Shown here piece after piece: positions 56,801-63,993 of a stretch of DNA of 64,000 bases. This DNA comes from JAGDMJ01 sp963809695 (GTDB lineage: Bacteria > Bacteroidota > Ignavibacteria > UBA10030 > UBA6906). The first letter of the stretch is position 1; every line of letters starts with the position of its first letter. A model generated the notes under the pieces. The model saw only the letters and a list, made by a program, of their open reading frames with translations, searched no databases and was not told the DNA's origin. The DNA lies in the NCBI GenBank assembly GCA_963809695.1, contig CAWEKI010000003.1, positions 33,209 to 97,208 of the forward strand, written 5' to 3'. A program made the position numbers and the translations under genes.

Positions 56801-59039
56801 CAGGGAAGTATGTGCTCAAATATGTCCTCGAACTCCATCCACTCCCGCTCCAAGTCTTCACCCAAGGGCAGGAACCTGCATCCTTGTAACCGACACCATA
56901 GAAGAAGTCCCCGATCACGACGGTGTTAATGTCTCCTTCCTCCAGGGAATCAATCGTCACTAACGCCCCCCCGTTGTCGCGATAGGTAACTACTTGCTTA
57001 AGGCCGCCAGGATATTTGCACACCACGAAGTTCTTGCCAATCTGATGAGAAGGAACCGTCGTAGGAAACTTCACTGCACTGGAATAATCACCGTACCAGG
57101 GGCTGATTTGCTGCACAACGCGTTTGTCCATCAAGGTGACCCACGCTCCGTTGCGCCACTTGAAGTGGGAGTCAACCATGCCTGTGGTGCAAATATTCCC
57201 CTCGTTCCGGCTTGACACCACAAAGTAGTTCTCGGCACAATCCGCCCACATGTGCATGATGTATACCGTGTTATCGATCTTCCAAGAGTGCGTCTCGTGG
57301 TAACCTGACCCGAGCGCACTCACCTTGAGGCCGGATTCCGTGAGGCGTACAGCTGCCAGGGAAAAGATGTAATCCCCATTGTACATGGGCAGGACCAAGT
57401 TGTATTTGAACACGAAATAGTTGGCCCCCAGACCAATGGGGCCCATCTTGCTGCGCCCGGCAGCATTGATCGTGATGCTATCGGCTGCAAAGGCGTCCTC
57501 AATGTCATAGATGATCCATCCTTCGCCCGAACGCTTCACAAGTTTCCAGCGCTCGTCGAAATAGCCGACAATATAATCGTGCCCGGCCTGGCAAAAGCCA
57601 ACCGAGCTATAAGGAAAGGTTGAATCTAGACGCCAGCCCGTTGGACCCAGGCGCAGAACCTGGATGGGTTTGACCGAGTCGGGGAATCCTCCATTTTCCA
57701 AATTCCGGTATATCGAGCTGCTCATGACATAGAAATCGTTCCCGGCAATGCCCGTGGGATTGGGATGGGTCACCGTACAGGCATATTTCAGGGATGGATC
57801 AATAAGGTTGGTCAAGGAAAGGGTGTCAAGCGGGAGCGCTTGCGCCTTATACGTATATTCCGTGGAACCACCCGTTCGGTAAGTCACGCGCCTGAGCGCT
57901 CCGGGGTTGGCCCCCAAAGGCTCTCCACTCAATCCGCAGTAGTCAAACTTTGAAACCAGCATGGAGTCGCCACTTCGATCGAGAACATCAATTTGCGTCA
58001 GATATCGCTTCTTCGCCCCGATCGTCAGAATATCCTGGGAAGCGAGAGTCTTCAGCGCAACTTTCTCATAGGTCTGGCCATTCCGCTTCAGTCGAAGGGT
58101 GTCCAGACGCTTTGACTCAAAGATGTTCTGCGTGAAGGTCTGCGCCTGACTATAATATTCGTCACTGTTCAGATTGGCCAGGACAAATTCCAGTTCTCCC
58201 CCCTTGTTGTCGGAGATCATGGAAGGATGAGATTCCCGTGTGTAGAAAAGCGATGTGCTGGAGCCGCCGAGACTCAGCTGCGCGGTCACCTGCTGATAGG
58301 TAACCGTGGTATGATTGCCCTGCACGTCCTGGACATCGGCAAGGTCCCACTGGTATGGGATCAACGTGGCACTGCCGTACAGGCTCGTTGGCGGATTCTC
58401 CACAATGCCGCTGAACCCCAAATGACACCGCGTGGCGTAGCTGGAATCCAGTGCCAACGAGAACCGCCGTTCTCCAGGGTGATAATTGCCGAAACGCATG
58501 ACGGTGCCATCCTCCTTCATGATCGTCCAGCCGACGACGATACCGGAGGAGTCATGGCGCGTGATCTTCCAGTGCTTGTACTGCTGCATGACGAACTCGC
58601 CTGAAGACAGTTTGATGATATCGGTGCTCCCTTCGCTGTCCGTGTAGTGATATCGGTCGTCGCTCGCATCGGCCGTTCCCCCGATGTCTCCCACGATGGA
58701 CCCAAGCGTGAGGCTCCAGCCCATGCCAATCCATCCCGAGGGAGCCACACGGTTTTCCGTCCGCACCTGTTTGTGGACATTGCTGTTGTACTGGATTTGA
58801 ACGTCCAGAGACCCCACAGTGACAAGCGTGAGTGGAAAGGAAACCCCTCCCGTAAAGAGTGCCTCCTTGTTGTAGTCGGCCTGGCCCAGGCCACTACTGA
58901 GGGATGTCATCTTGCCGGCGTTTTGCTTCACACTCGTAATGCCAGCCGTAGCTTCCGACAGGCACATGAGGGTAGTCAGGACGCAAGCCCAACAAGCTCG
59001 TCGGGCGATGCTTTGCAGAATGATAGCGAGGTCTTTCAT
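50892..59039 (-). CDS. Giant secreted RHS/YD-repeat polymorphic toxin
   Basis: The 2715-residue protein has a Sec signal peptide (about 1-32, ACVLTTLMCLSEATAG). An SpvB/TcaC-like N-terminal region follows (GWIGMGWSLTLGSIVGD). A long beta-rich and YD-repeat region includes segments such as YDALGNLTTS and YDKNGNLRL. Two carbohydrate-binding-like insertions are seen, at about 1213-1351 (CDFEDGTYGDWDDW) and 2237-2410. The RHS-associated core ends with YFGARYYDARVGRWMSVDP and RDPNGRW near 2500. The final about 215 residues are the variable tip: Gly/Ala-rich and hydrophobic (FVVGAAIGGAIEVASQMVF), with no nuclease or peptidase motif, so a pore-forming or membrane action is possible. It is encoded inside the type II-like secretion train and overlaps a candidate immunity gene. 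The shell would encapsulate the toxin, as known for RHS proteins. Confidence 0.85.
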   Translation of the reverse strand: MKDLAIILQSIARRACWACVLTTLMCLSEATAGITSVKQNAGKMTSLSSGLGQADYNKEALFTGGVSFPLTLVTVGSLDVQIQYNSNVHKQVRTENRVAPSGWIGMGWSLTLGSIVGDIGGTADASDDRYHYTDSEGSTDIIKLSSGEFVMQQYKHWKITRHDSSGIVVGWTIMKEDGTVMRFGNYHPGERRFSLALDSSYATRCHLGFSGIVENPPTSLYGSATLIPYQWDLADVQDVQGNHTTVTYQQVTAQLSLGGSSTSLFYTRESHPSMISDNKGGELEFVLANLNSDEYYSQAQTFTQNIFESKRLDTLRLKRNGQTYEKVALKTLASQDILTIGAKKRYLTQIDVLDRSGDSMLVSKFDYCGLSGEPLGANPGALRRVTYRTGGSTEYTYKAQALPLDTLSLTNLIDPSLKYACTVTHPNPTGIAGNDFYVMSSSIYRNLENGGFPDSVKPIQVLRLGPTGWRLDSTFPYSSVGFCQAGHDYIVGYFDERWKLVKRSGEGWIIYDIEDAFAADSITINAAGRSKMGPIGLGANYFVFKYNLVLPMYNGDYIFSLAAVRLTESGLKVSALGSGYHETHSWKIDNTVYIMHMWADCAENYFVVSSRNEGNICTTGMVDSHFKWRNGAWVTLMDKRVVQQISPWYGDYSSAVKFPTTVPSHQIGKNFVVCKYPGGLKQVVTYRDNGGALVTIDSLEEGDINTVVIGDFFYGVGYKDAGSCPWVKTWSGSGWSSRTYLSTYFPGQGTLFQASSFSSGNRLVFAGTTSSNGIVHIFSLTHNGSDWAQPNHLTVDDTCDYPGLGGFGENSFLLEKRYGTVDEVHCGVRCYTFVGDSLRSSIVVPFARAFLQASTPIHWFMQPGRNFVLSFNIMNCSQGASDTNHVYAQGWDASGDPSFTGTSYDFVLDKKVILPGTGDSLKTTYAFENGSFDEQVSYGRYNKVTVTPPGSSGKTVTYFYNDLGPNQASEFVEAKNYLQLDGKPYRIKEYSNSEELKREGNQLWTAEAIDSVRGVFFDELLVDSTLTDGIARVTSYEFGNPLHLQVTKITETNSDGIQRITRMKYPLDYASTSPASGDAMVRALDSMKTVSHMVNAVVEKEVIQDSAGVQKVLAADLVKFRGFAANQILPEQQLSLRASAGIPVGSFSASSASPTAFSYDGNYSLEHTTEQYTAYGQVMQETDANSVKTTTKWGYNTAVPVAVISNAGNSESTVCDFEDGTYGDWDDWTTGEISTVARTGARGWHHGTAYYGLVTRKFLAGDLNTSGKYTFSGWVKTSVAHANLLWSVRYANDSLETYPMQVLAQGTGSWERLELPLDLSPYRDITQVWVYARNGQYNQQTYDECWWDDLRFVPANALASTLTYDSLFLLPTYKCDPAGSFTATSYDGFGRPVQVKNTQGSLVKVYSYYYSADAHGGSFVASDPNFTREKSYRTATDTTTVKSYTDGLGREIQRQISFGDSDIVAQTAYDSLSRPHFAYKPYQVALGASKHSYDGNFSSNLSAYYTGLGITLGNTPYSETRYCQDPLNRLQLQGAPGDAFAVGSGHEIKVDYLPDVTNKWNVTLTRNEQGDTTRVSKDVFGNTVRSVVRMGTADSLMTGFTYDALGNLTTSTPPNGSVYKTSYQYNTLSQMGQKTSPDAGTVQYLYDKNGNLRLISDAAHTGSGANAVNISTSIAPGGQTSGNFTLNNRGKVNVTLDGPGVPVQGGNVTLQVKTSGGVIMLSLVTTGVPQSSSLVLPQGTYSYFVRSTAQDPPSTPYAIQCQTQYPFAYRKYDALGRLTEEGECEAADASGFSQAEADSAAYPISSYLLTKTFFYDTTSSDAMAAGQNNVQGRLSKAVSYRLGTVALTTFYSYDGMGRVEWVVQKGLGSGSKKVYYFHDLQGNVIKKSYADAYNAVNNYSWWYAYDQAGRLATVSSGSDSASRVKEARHSYLATGRESQMTLGVAPAQTVSYTYTQRDWLKTLTSDQYWQKLGYEDNSGEIGQQTGAAAQYNGNISWMAYSEAANKFGWGTPDSTSIVGYGFSYDRANRLTAALFGYKSETGWHSHDRYKMPQISYDANGNITNLVRWGTSTGSNALAMDNLTYNYLANTNRLEYIDDNVGSGSFTTDLDDQGSGAYDYDGNGNVQADTSRGIALVIYDMNNLPVSEYKTDGTLIQYAYDAAGMRVQKTVGAGSPVWYVGGADGKTEVVYNGSTTSPSCNLWGASGLLGQVKRDGAALSRSYHLKDHLGTVRVTVGAKMIVENFSGDLSQWTTVLGSGFAIESGELSASSAGNDNILVNSSSTVIADGVVTVDGKLASGASGDPSVIVRYQNANNYYMISPYQNMFVLWRKVGGTITAVVIAALPGGTMQVGTWYHMEITLSGSNIRARCNGQDVINYTDASPLLTGKVGFRQCASRHVHWDNFLAYATGTGATTVLAYDDYYPFGQYMDYRSGNSGYGDARYKYTEKERDSETGYDYFGARYYDARVGRWMSVDPLAEKYAGWSPFNYCLDGPLSKRDPNGRWVNFVVGAAIGGAIEVASQMVFEKKSSSEVFSGEGLARVGLAMGAGAASSGISHLTKAGPLVKMLLGTGVSTAQGVGSDAIQGKDITVQGVGQHAVAGLLGSSAGTKVELGIKANRSGMVLERAADRTARIAAKDAGSAGRAVGAQKAREAYQQYGTATAQTVGGATEAVTEQVIDGSASSGQQSSIPSYQSSGSNLTPTDKTLVQRDWQTR

Positions 59040-59099
59040 GGCAGCCCTTTGTCTTTTGATGAGTAGACATACACTTCGGGATCAGAATCCTAATCGAGA

Positions 59100-59942
59100 T
59101 TATCTCACCCGGAAGGACCGAGTTGGATCATCCCAAGAGATTTTTGAGGCGTTCAGTTGCCACCACTCCTCACGATACTCGGCGAGTGAGCCTCTATCGC
59201 CTCCTTTTGCATCGCGGAGCCGGCGGTTCTTCCCTTGCGGTTCGCCAAAATCCTGCTTCAACCAGGCAATCAGCCCCTCGCGAGCGATTTGGCCGAGAGA
59301 CTTCTGGAGATAGGGCACCCTTGTGGTGTCATCAACATTGACTAGGAGCAAGTGCACCAGTTCCTTGTCCGGGATGAACTTTTCGAGGCGCTCTCCCTCG
59401 TGGAACGTGCCGGCCAAGGCCCTGAGAGCCATCCCACGGATATCGACATCGTCATGTCTTTGGACTGCCGATAAAAGGACCGGATAAGACGCACGGGATC
59501 CGATCGCCTCCAGGGCCATGGCTGCAAAGAGCCTGTTGAGCCGTACCGTATCGGCAACATCCATGGTAGACCCGGCATCCGGTCCGCCCCCGCCAATGCG
59601 GACTTTTCGGTGGATGATCTCAACAATCGGGTCAGAAAAGAGCACCGTGTCAAGGGAAGGTACTGCAGCATCTCCCTTGCCGATTGCCGCTGGCAGAGCA
59701 AGGAAGGGATCGAGTCTTCCCTCACCTGTCGCCACTAAAATTCTCTTGAGTTCTTGCACGGTTGGCAAATCGGAGAGATAGAGCGTGTCCGAGCCGGCAG
59801 CTATGAGAAAGGTTTTCAATGGAATCTCTGGCGCAAGACTATCTCCGGGAACCTCGAGTGAATCGGTGCTCTGGGCAGGAAGTCTCGTGCTGAGAAGGCT
59901 GAGCAAGCCAAAGGCAATCATGATTCGAGTGGTGGGTTTCAC
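59100..59942 (-). CDS. Exported HEAT-like protein of unknown function
   Basis: The 280-residue protein has a signal peptide (IAFGLLSLLSTRLPAQ). Residues about 130-235 look like HEAT/Armadillo helices (LFAAMALEAIGSRASYPVLL, DVDIRGMALRALAG). Such repeats bind proteins. It lies between the GspE ATPase (35 nt upstream) and the RHS gene (60 nt downstream) on the same strand, so it could be a periplasmic adaptor or chaperone that hands the RHS protein to the secretin. That is inference; no homologue is recognised. Confidence 0.6.
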   Translation of the reverse strand: MKPTTRIMIAFGLLSLLSTRLPAQSTDSLEVPGDSLAPEIPLKTFLIAAGSDTLYLSDLPTVQELKRILVATGEGRLDPFLALPAAIGKGDAAVPSLDTVLFSDPIVEIIHRKVRIGGGGPDAGSTMDVADTVRLNRLFAAMALEAIGSRASYPVLLSAVQRHDDVDIRGMALRALAGTFHEGERLEKFIPDKELVHLLLVNVDDTTRVPYLQKSLGQIAREGLIAWLKQDFGEPQGKNRRLRDAKGGDRGSLAEYREEWWQLNASKISWDDPTRSFRVR

Positions 59943-59977
59943 GACGATCCTCCTTATGCTGATAGAACCCAGTGGGG

Positions 59978-61447
59978 TTACGTTTCTCGTAAAACTTCTT
60001 CGACTGTGGTTTCACCGCGCAGAGCTTTGACAATCGCTGCCTTCCGCAACGTGAAAAAGGTACCTTCTGCGACCTTGCGCCGAAGCTCACCGAGTGGCGC
60101 GCCGCGTGCAATCATATCACCGAGGCCATTATTGATGCCCAGCACTTCATAGACCGCCGTTCTGCCTCGGTACCCCGTTTGGTTGCATGCAGCGCACCCT
60201 CTTCCCCTGGCGATGATTGCTCCCAAGTCAATCCCCAATTCAGCACTCTGGTCCGTAGGCACCGGTATGGTCTCTTTGCACTCAGGGCAGACTCGCCTCA
60301 AGAGGCGCTGGGCAAGGATAATTTTCACGGAAGCCGCAACCAGGAACGGCTCAACGCCCATGTCAGTGAGCCGTGTAATGGCGGAGATAGCGCCATTGGT
60401 ATGGAGCGTGGAGAGCACCAGATGCCCCGTCAATGCGGCTCGAATCGCGATCTCTGCTGTTTCGCCATCCCGGATCTCCCCCAGCATGATGACATTGGGA
60501 TCCTGGCGAAGAATCGAGCGCAAGGCAGCCGCAAAGGTCAGACCGATATCCGAGCGGACATGGGTCTGGTTGATGCCAGCGAGGTTGTACTCGATTGGGT
60601 CTTCGATCGTTGTGATGTTGATGTCGGGCCGATTGATCGAGTTGAGCGCGGCATAAAGCGTGGTGGTCTTTCCGCTTCCCGTAGGGCCTGTGACCAGAAT
60701 CATTCCATAGGGAAGCCGGAGAGTTCTTTGGAATTGCCTCAAGTCATTTTCCTCAAAGCCCAGCTTGGTCAAATCTAGCTGAAGCTGGGACTTATCCAGA
60801 ATGCGGAGCACAATCTTCTCACCAAAATCGGTAGGAAGCGAAGAGACCCGGATATCAATCGTGCGCTCTCCCTCTTTGACGCGGATGCGGCCATCCTGCG
60901 GTCGCCTTTTTTCCGCAATGTCCAGATCGGCCATGATCTTGAGGCGCGAGATAATGGCTTTGGCCTGATCTAGACGTGGACGCTCCACCTCGTGCAAGAC
61001 CCCATCGAGCCGATAGCGCACGCGGATGTAGCGCTCGTACGGTTCCACGTGGATGTCGCTTGCTCCCATGCGGATCGCATTCGAAATCAGATCGTTGACC
61101 AGAGTGACCACAGAGCCACCACTTGCAGAAAGCGAGATTCCCGCTTGAGCTTCGCTCAATTCATCGCTGGCATCTGTGCCCGGAGGGCTTGCCGATTCGC
61201 GTTGACCAGCAGCCACCCCGTAATGCTTTTGGATTAGGGGGAGAAGTTCTTCATCCGGCCAGGTTTCGATTGTCACGTCCTTTCCCAGGAGAAATGCCAG
61301 GTCTGCCGCTATTTGCGGGTCGTATCCTTTGCCAGCGGCAAGGACAATCACTCCCGCCTCTTCCCTCAAAGGGAATACTCTCAGATCCTTGGCTACCTGA
61401 GCCGGCAGCGCAGAGACGAGTCTTTTGTCGACTAGAAGTTCAGCCAT
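59978..61447 (-). CDS. gspE: Secretion/pilus assembly ATPase (GspE/PilB)
   Basis: The 489-residue protein has an N-terminal GspE_N-like domain, then the catalytic core. It shows Walker A GPTGSGKTTT near 252, the Asp box TIEDPIEY, Walker B IMLGEIRD, the His box GHLVLSTLHTN, and a zinc tetracysteine site CPEC ... CAACNQTGYRGR. All key residues are present, so it should be an active hexameric motor driving pseudopilus assembly from the cytoplasm. The start overlaps the prepilin peptidase stop by 16 nt. GspE and PilB cannot be separated by sequence alone; no retraction ATPase (PilT) is in the window, which favours a secretion role. Confidence 0.95.
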   Translation of the reverse strand: MAELLVDKRLVSALPAQVAKDLRVFPLREEAGVIVLAAGKGYDPQIAADLAFLLGKDVTIETWPDEELLPLIQKHYGVAAGQRESASPPGTDASDELSEAQAGISLSASGGSVVTLVNDLISNAIRMGASDIHVEPYERYIRVRYRLDGVLHEVERPRLDQAKAIISRLKIMADLDIAEKRRPQDGRIRVKEGERTIDIRVSSLPTDFGEKIVLRILDKSQLQLDLTKLGFEENDLRQFQRTLRLPYGMILVTGPTGSGKTTTLYAALNSINRPDINITTIEDPIEYNLAGINQTHVRSDIGLTFAAALRSILRQDPNVIMLGEIRDGETAEIAIRAALTGHLVLSTLHTNGAISAITRLTDMGVEPFLVAASVKIILAQRLLRRVCPECKETIPVPTDQSAELGIDLGAIIARGRGCAACNQTGYRGRTAVYEVLGINNGLGDMIARGAPLGELRRKVAEGTFFTLRKAAIVKALRGETTVEEVLRET

Positions 61448-62223
61448 GGCAATTCCGGGAGAAGGATGAAACTCTGCGTTTCGCTCTCAAGCAGGGCAAG
61501 GGCAACAGAGGAAAGAGCAAGGAAGCTCCCAAAGGGAATCCGCTCTTCTCTCGGCCCTTGGCCTCCGACAGTGACTTTCCGCGCGGCCGCAAGGGTTAGC
61601 CCGCCTACTGCCCCAAGCCAGAGAGAAAGAAGCAGCCCAGGCAACCCCAGCATAAAGGCGATCACGGCGGCAAGTTTCACATCGCCCATCCCCATCACTT
61701 CTCGGCCGAAAGAGAGCCTGCCGCAGAGCAGGAGAAGGAAGACGACGAGAAAGGAGACAGCCAGCGCCAAAGTTGCCGGCCAGAGGGCCGAAAAGCCCAT
61801 CGCGGCTTTGATGGCAATACCGAGGAAGAGGCTCCACAGCAGCACCGTATTGGGAATCAGGTAATGCTGCCAATCGATGATCGCCACAAGAAGCATGGAT
61901 AGCCCGAAAACTATGAGAAGCAGCGCCTCCGGAGAGAGCCCGGCTGTCAAAGTGATGAGCACCACCCAGGCGCCAGAGAGTAACTCTACAGCCGGATACT
62001 GGAGTGAGATGGGCGCCCTGCAACAGGTGCACCGTCCCCGACATATTATGATGAAGCTCACGATCGGGATCAGTTCAAACAATGAAAGCACACGCCCACA
62101 GGCTGGACAAAACGAGCGCTCGGATACGACCGAGACTCCGCGAGGAATCCGGTAGGCGCACACATTGAGGAAGCTGCCCAGGGAAGCGCCAAAGAAGAAG
62201 CCGATGGTGATTACTTCAAGCAT
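61432..62223 (-). CDS. pilD: Prepilin peptidase/N-methyltransferase (PilD/GspO)
   Basis: The 263-residue polytopic membrane protein has an N-terminal zinc-binding loop with two CxxC pairs (Cys39/Cys42 and Cys65/Cys68). Aspartyl-protease residues are Asp117 in AIIDWQHYLIPN and Asp181 in GMGDVKL. It removes the leader peptide of the pseudopilins and methylates the new N-terminus at the inner membrane. All motifs are intact, so the locus can process its own pilins. It lies between the major pseudopilin and the ATPase, overlapping the latter by 16 nt. Confidence 0.94.
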   Translation of the reverse strand: MLEVITIGFFFGASLGSFLNVCAYRIPRGVSVVSERSFCPACGRVLSLFELIPIVSFIIICRGRCTCCRAPISLQYPAVELLSGAWVVLITLTAGLSPEALLLIVFGLSMLLVAIIDWQHYLIPNTVLLWSLFLGIAIKAAMGFSALWPATLALAVSFLVVFLLLLCGRLSFGREVMGMGDVKLAAVIAFMLGLPGLLLSLWLGAVGGLTLAAARKVTVGGQGPREERIPFGSFLALSSVALALLESETQSFILLPELPWLNF

Positions 62224-62397
62224 ACGCTCTCAGTTTCAGAGTGTGGATCGTGAAACGAATGGGAGAGATCCGGATGAGAAATCCTGTAGTGGTCCGCCTA
62301 GGCACGCTCCGCCCTTTCACTCACACTCGCGATCTTCAGCGCGGAGCGGGTTTGGCGGTTGAGCGCTGCTTTTTTGGCTCTTTGTTACATTGCTACA

Positions 62398-62829
62398 TTA
62401 ATCCGGGACGCTGTTGCGTATCGCCCCACTTTCATCCGTCACCCACACGTCAAATGTGCCATCCCCGTCAAAATCCACGACAGAGGTGGCCTGCGCTTTG
62501 AAGTTCTTCGCATCGGCAGAAAGGATTTCTACTTTGTAGCGAGCTCTGCCTTGCTCCGTGACGAGTTTCTCCTGCTCAAAGCCAATATCGGCAAGCACAG
62601 TACTGTAGCGGTCGTTCTCGTACTTGTAGGACTGCTCGAGCGTATAGATCTGCTTGAGCATGAGCTTTGCTTCGGTGGTCTTGGCTTTCGTGACCACGGG
62701 CATGAGTTTAGGTAAGGCGAGAAGAACCAGGACACCGACGACCACCAGAACGATCATCAGTTCGGTCAGAGAGAAGCCGTCTTGGGCGGCAAGTGGAGCG
62801 GTACATCGTCGAGCCAGCGTTCTGTGCAT
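62398..62829 (-). CDS. Major pseudopilin/type IV pilin (GspG/PilA-like)
   Basis: From the ATG at 62829 (AAAGGG upstream) the product has 143 residues. It has a basic leader, the motif G-FSLTELMIVLVVVGVLVLL with Glu at +5, and an alpha-spine. A small globular domain contains VDFDGDGTFDVW, a possible calcium loop as in GspG. It is the first gene of the - strand train and probably the most abundant subunit. A GTG 13 codons upstream would give an overlong leader, so I prefer the ATG. A gap of 174 nt separates it from the peptidase gene. Confidence 0.88.
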   Translation of the reverse strand: MHRTLARRCTAPLAAQDGFSLTELMIVLVVVGVLVLLALPKLMPVVTKAKTTEAKLMLKQIYTLEQSYKYENDRYSTVLADIGFEQEKLVTEQGRARYKVEILSADAKNFKAQATSVVDFDGDGTFDVWVTDESGAIRNSVPD

Positions 62830-63798
62830 CGGAGTAGACCCTTTCCCGGCCTGCGTGAATGGCCACACGTGCTTCGGGTACGAGGTTCTTTTTGTGATGC
62901 AACTTGTTTGAAGACAGACTTGCTTGGTCGAACGACAAGGAGAGAACTGCTGGGGTCGACATCACATGTTGTGCCAACTGACAAAAATTGCATCGTTGGT
63001 CGACAGCGAGTGCGAAGTTACAATCGCTTTGCGGAAAACAAGTGTGGAAGTAGAAACACCAACGAGAGAGGAAGGAAAATTCGTGAGACCGAATCTACAA
63101 ACGAAAGAGACGAGTCACGTGCGAACTCCTTTGGATACATCATGAGCGTTCATGGCATCACGGTAATGTCAGTTGATGAGTTTCTCTGCGTTACGATTTG
63201 CAACAAGCATGACGCTCAGGAGAAGAGGAAAGAAAATTGCGTCTTGAATCTTTTTGGATTTAGGTTCCTTTTTATTTTTCTGCGAGAATTGATTTTCGAA
63301 CTGATGCAGCCGGAGAGACGTATTGACATGAGCTCCAAACCAGTGAGTCAAGAAGCATGCTTCTTGACCTCCTCCAAATGGACTAGGCTGCCTCGTGGAA
63401 ACGATCCAAAGCGCGCTGTCTGTTCATGTCACTCTCATTTCATTCTGCCGTCTTGTCACACCATGCACCTGTCCAGCCTAAAGGCAGCGAGTCCTCTTGC
63501 ATGGTTCCAGGTCTTCAGCAGTCCCTTACGAGATCGCCGATGGCATCGGCGCATAATCCAAATGTGTAGTCACATGTCCATTTCCCAAACCGAGGGAGGA
63601 GACCGACGTTAGATCAAGGGAGGCCTCGTGATGTGAGGAAGAACGTGGAGTGTAGCACAGCCTGCTGAGCGACATGGGATGTCTGATCTCTTGAAGAGAC
63701 CGTTCGGCTCCCCAGTGCTCAAAACGTACGAACAGCTCCGAGCGGCTAGAAAGTCAATTCTGCAAAAACCAATAGGTTTTCGACATTCTTTGTAGGTA
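62830..63798. other. 969-bp region without a supported gene; upstream region of the secretion/toxin train
   Basis: Long + strand frames here have no domain or ribosome site and I treat them as chance. The part next to 62829 should hold the promoter of the pseudopilin gene, but I find no convincing -35/-10 pair and no sigma54 site; TTGGCAC occurs on the - strand near 62975 without a matching -12 element. A 22-bp perfect palindrome lies at 63347-63368. Confidence 0.4.
63347..63368. repeat. 22-bp perfect palindrome
   Basis: GTCAAGAAGCA joins directly to its reverse complement TGCTTCTTGAC, with no loop. A loopless palindrome of this length is more like a binding site for a dimeric DNA-binding protein than an RNA hairpin. 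It lies about 520 bp upstream of the pseudopilin start. Confidence 0.5.
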
Positions 63799-63863
63799 GG
63801 GACTGTAGCGGGTCCCCGCTACAAACACAAAATGTCCCGGCTTGTCTGGGACATTTTGTGTTT
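63799..63863. repeat. tRNA-end-like motif plus 16-bp stem-loop (second copy)
   Basis: TCCCCGCTACAAA (63813-63825) repeats the end of the tRNA-like remnant at 32835-32861, here inside a short palindrome (TGTAGCGGG ... CCCGCTACA). It is followed by AAACACAAAATGTCCC (63823-63838) pairing perfectly with GGGACATTTTGTGTTT (63848-63863), a bidirectional terminator-like stem. Confidence 0.6.
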
Positions 63864-63898
63864 ATAACCGGCTCGACAGGGCTGTGAATTCAAGTTGA

Positions 63899-63993
63899 GG
63901 GCCCGCTCCCGCGGGCCCGAAACCCTCGCACGGTGTCCGTGCGGGGTCCTGTCCCTGCTACAAATAAAAATGGTTCCGTCAGGAACCATTTTT
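63899..63993. repeat. Structured region ending in a third tRNA-end-like motif and stem-loop
   Basis: Three stems occur in a row: GCCCGC-TCCC-GCGGGC (63901-63916), CGCACGG-TGT-CCGTGCG (63927-63943), and AAAAATGGTTCC-GTCA-GGAACCATTTTT (63966-63993). Between the last two lies GTCCTGTCCCTGCTACAA (63946-63963), one mismatch from 32845-32862. It may be a degenerate tRNA-like end plus terminator, or part of an unknown structured RNA that continues beyond the window. Confidence 0.5.

Noticed and set aside
62960..62985. TTGGCAC on the - strand upstream of the pseudopilin as a sigma54 promoter
   Set aside because: No GC dinucleotide at the required -12 position.
62782..63612. A 276-codon + strand frame upstream of the pseudopilin gene
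   Set aside because: No domain or ribosome site, and its start overlaps the pseudopilin gene in antisense.
63899..63962. A known structured RNA (SRP RNA, RNase P RNA, tmRNA or tRNA-Sec) at the right edge
   Set aside because: Several stems are present, but none of the conserved sequence blocks of these RNAs is seen, and the window ends too soon to decide.
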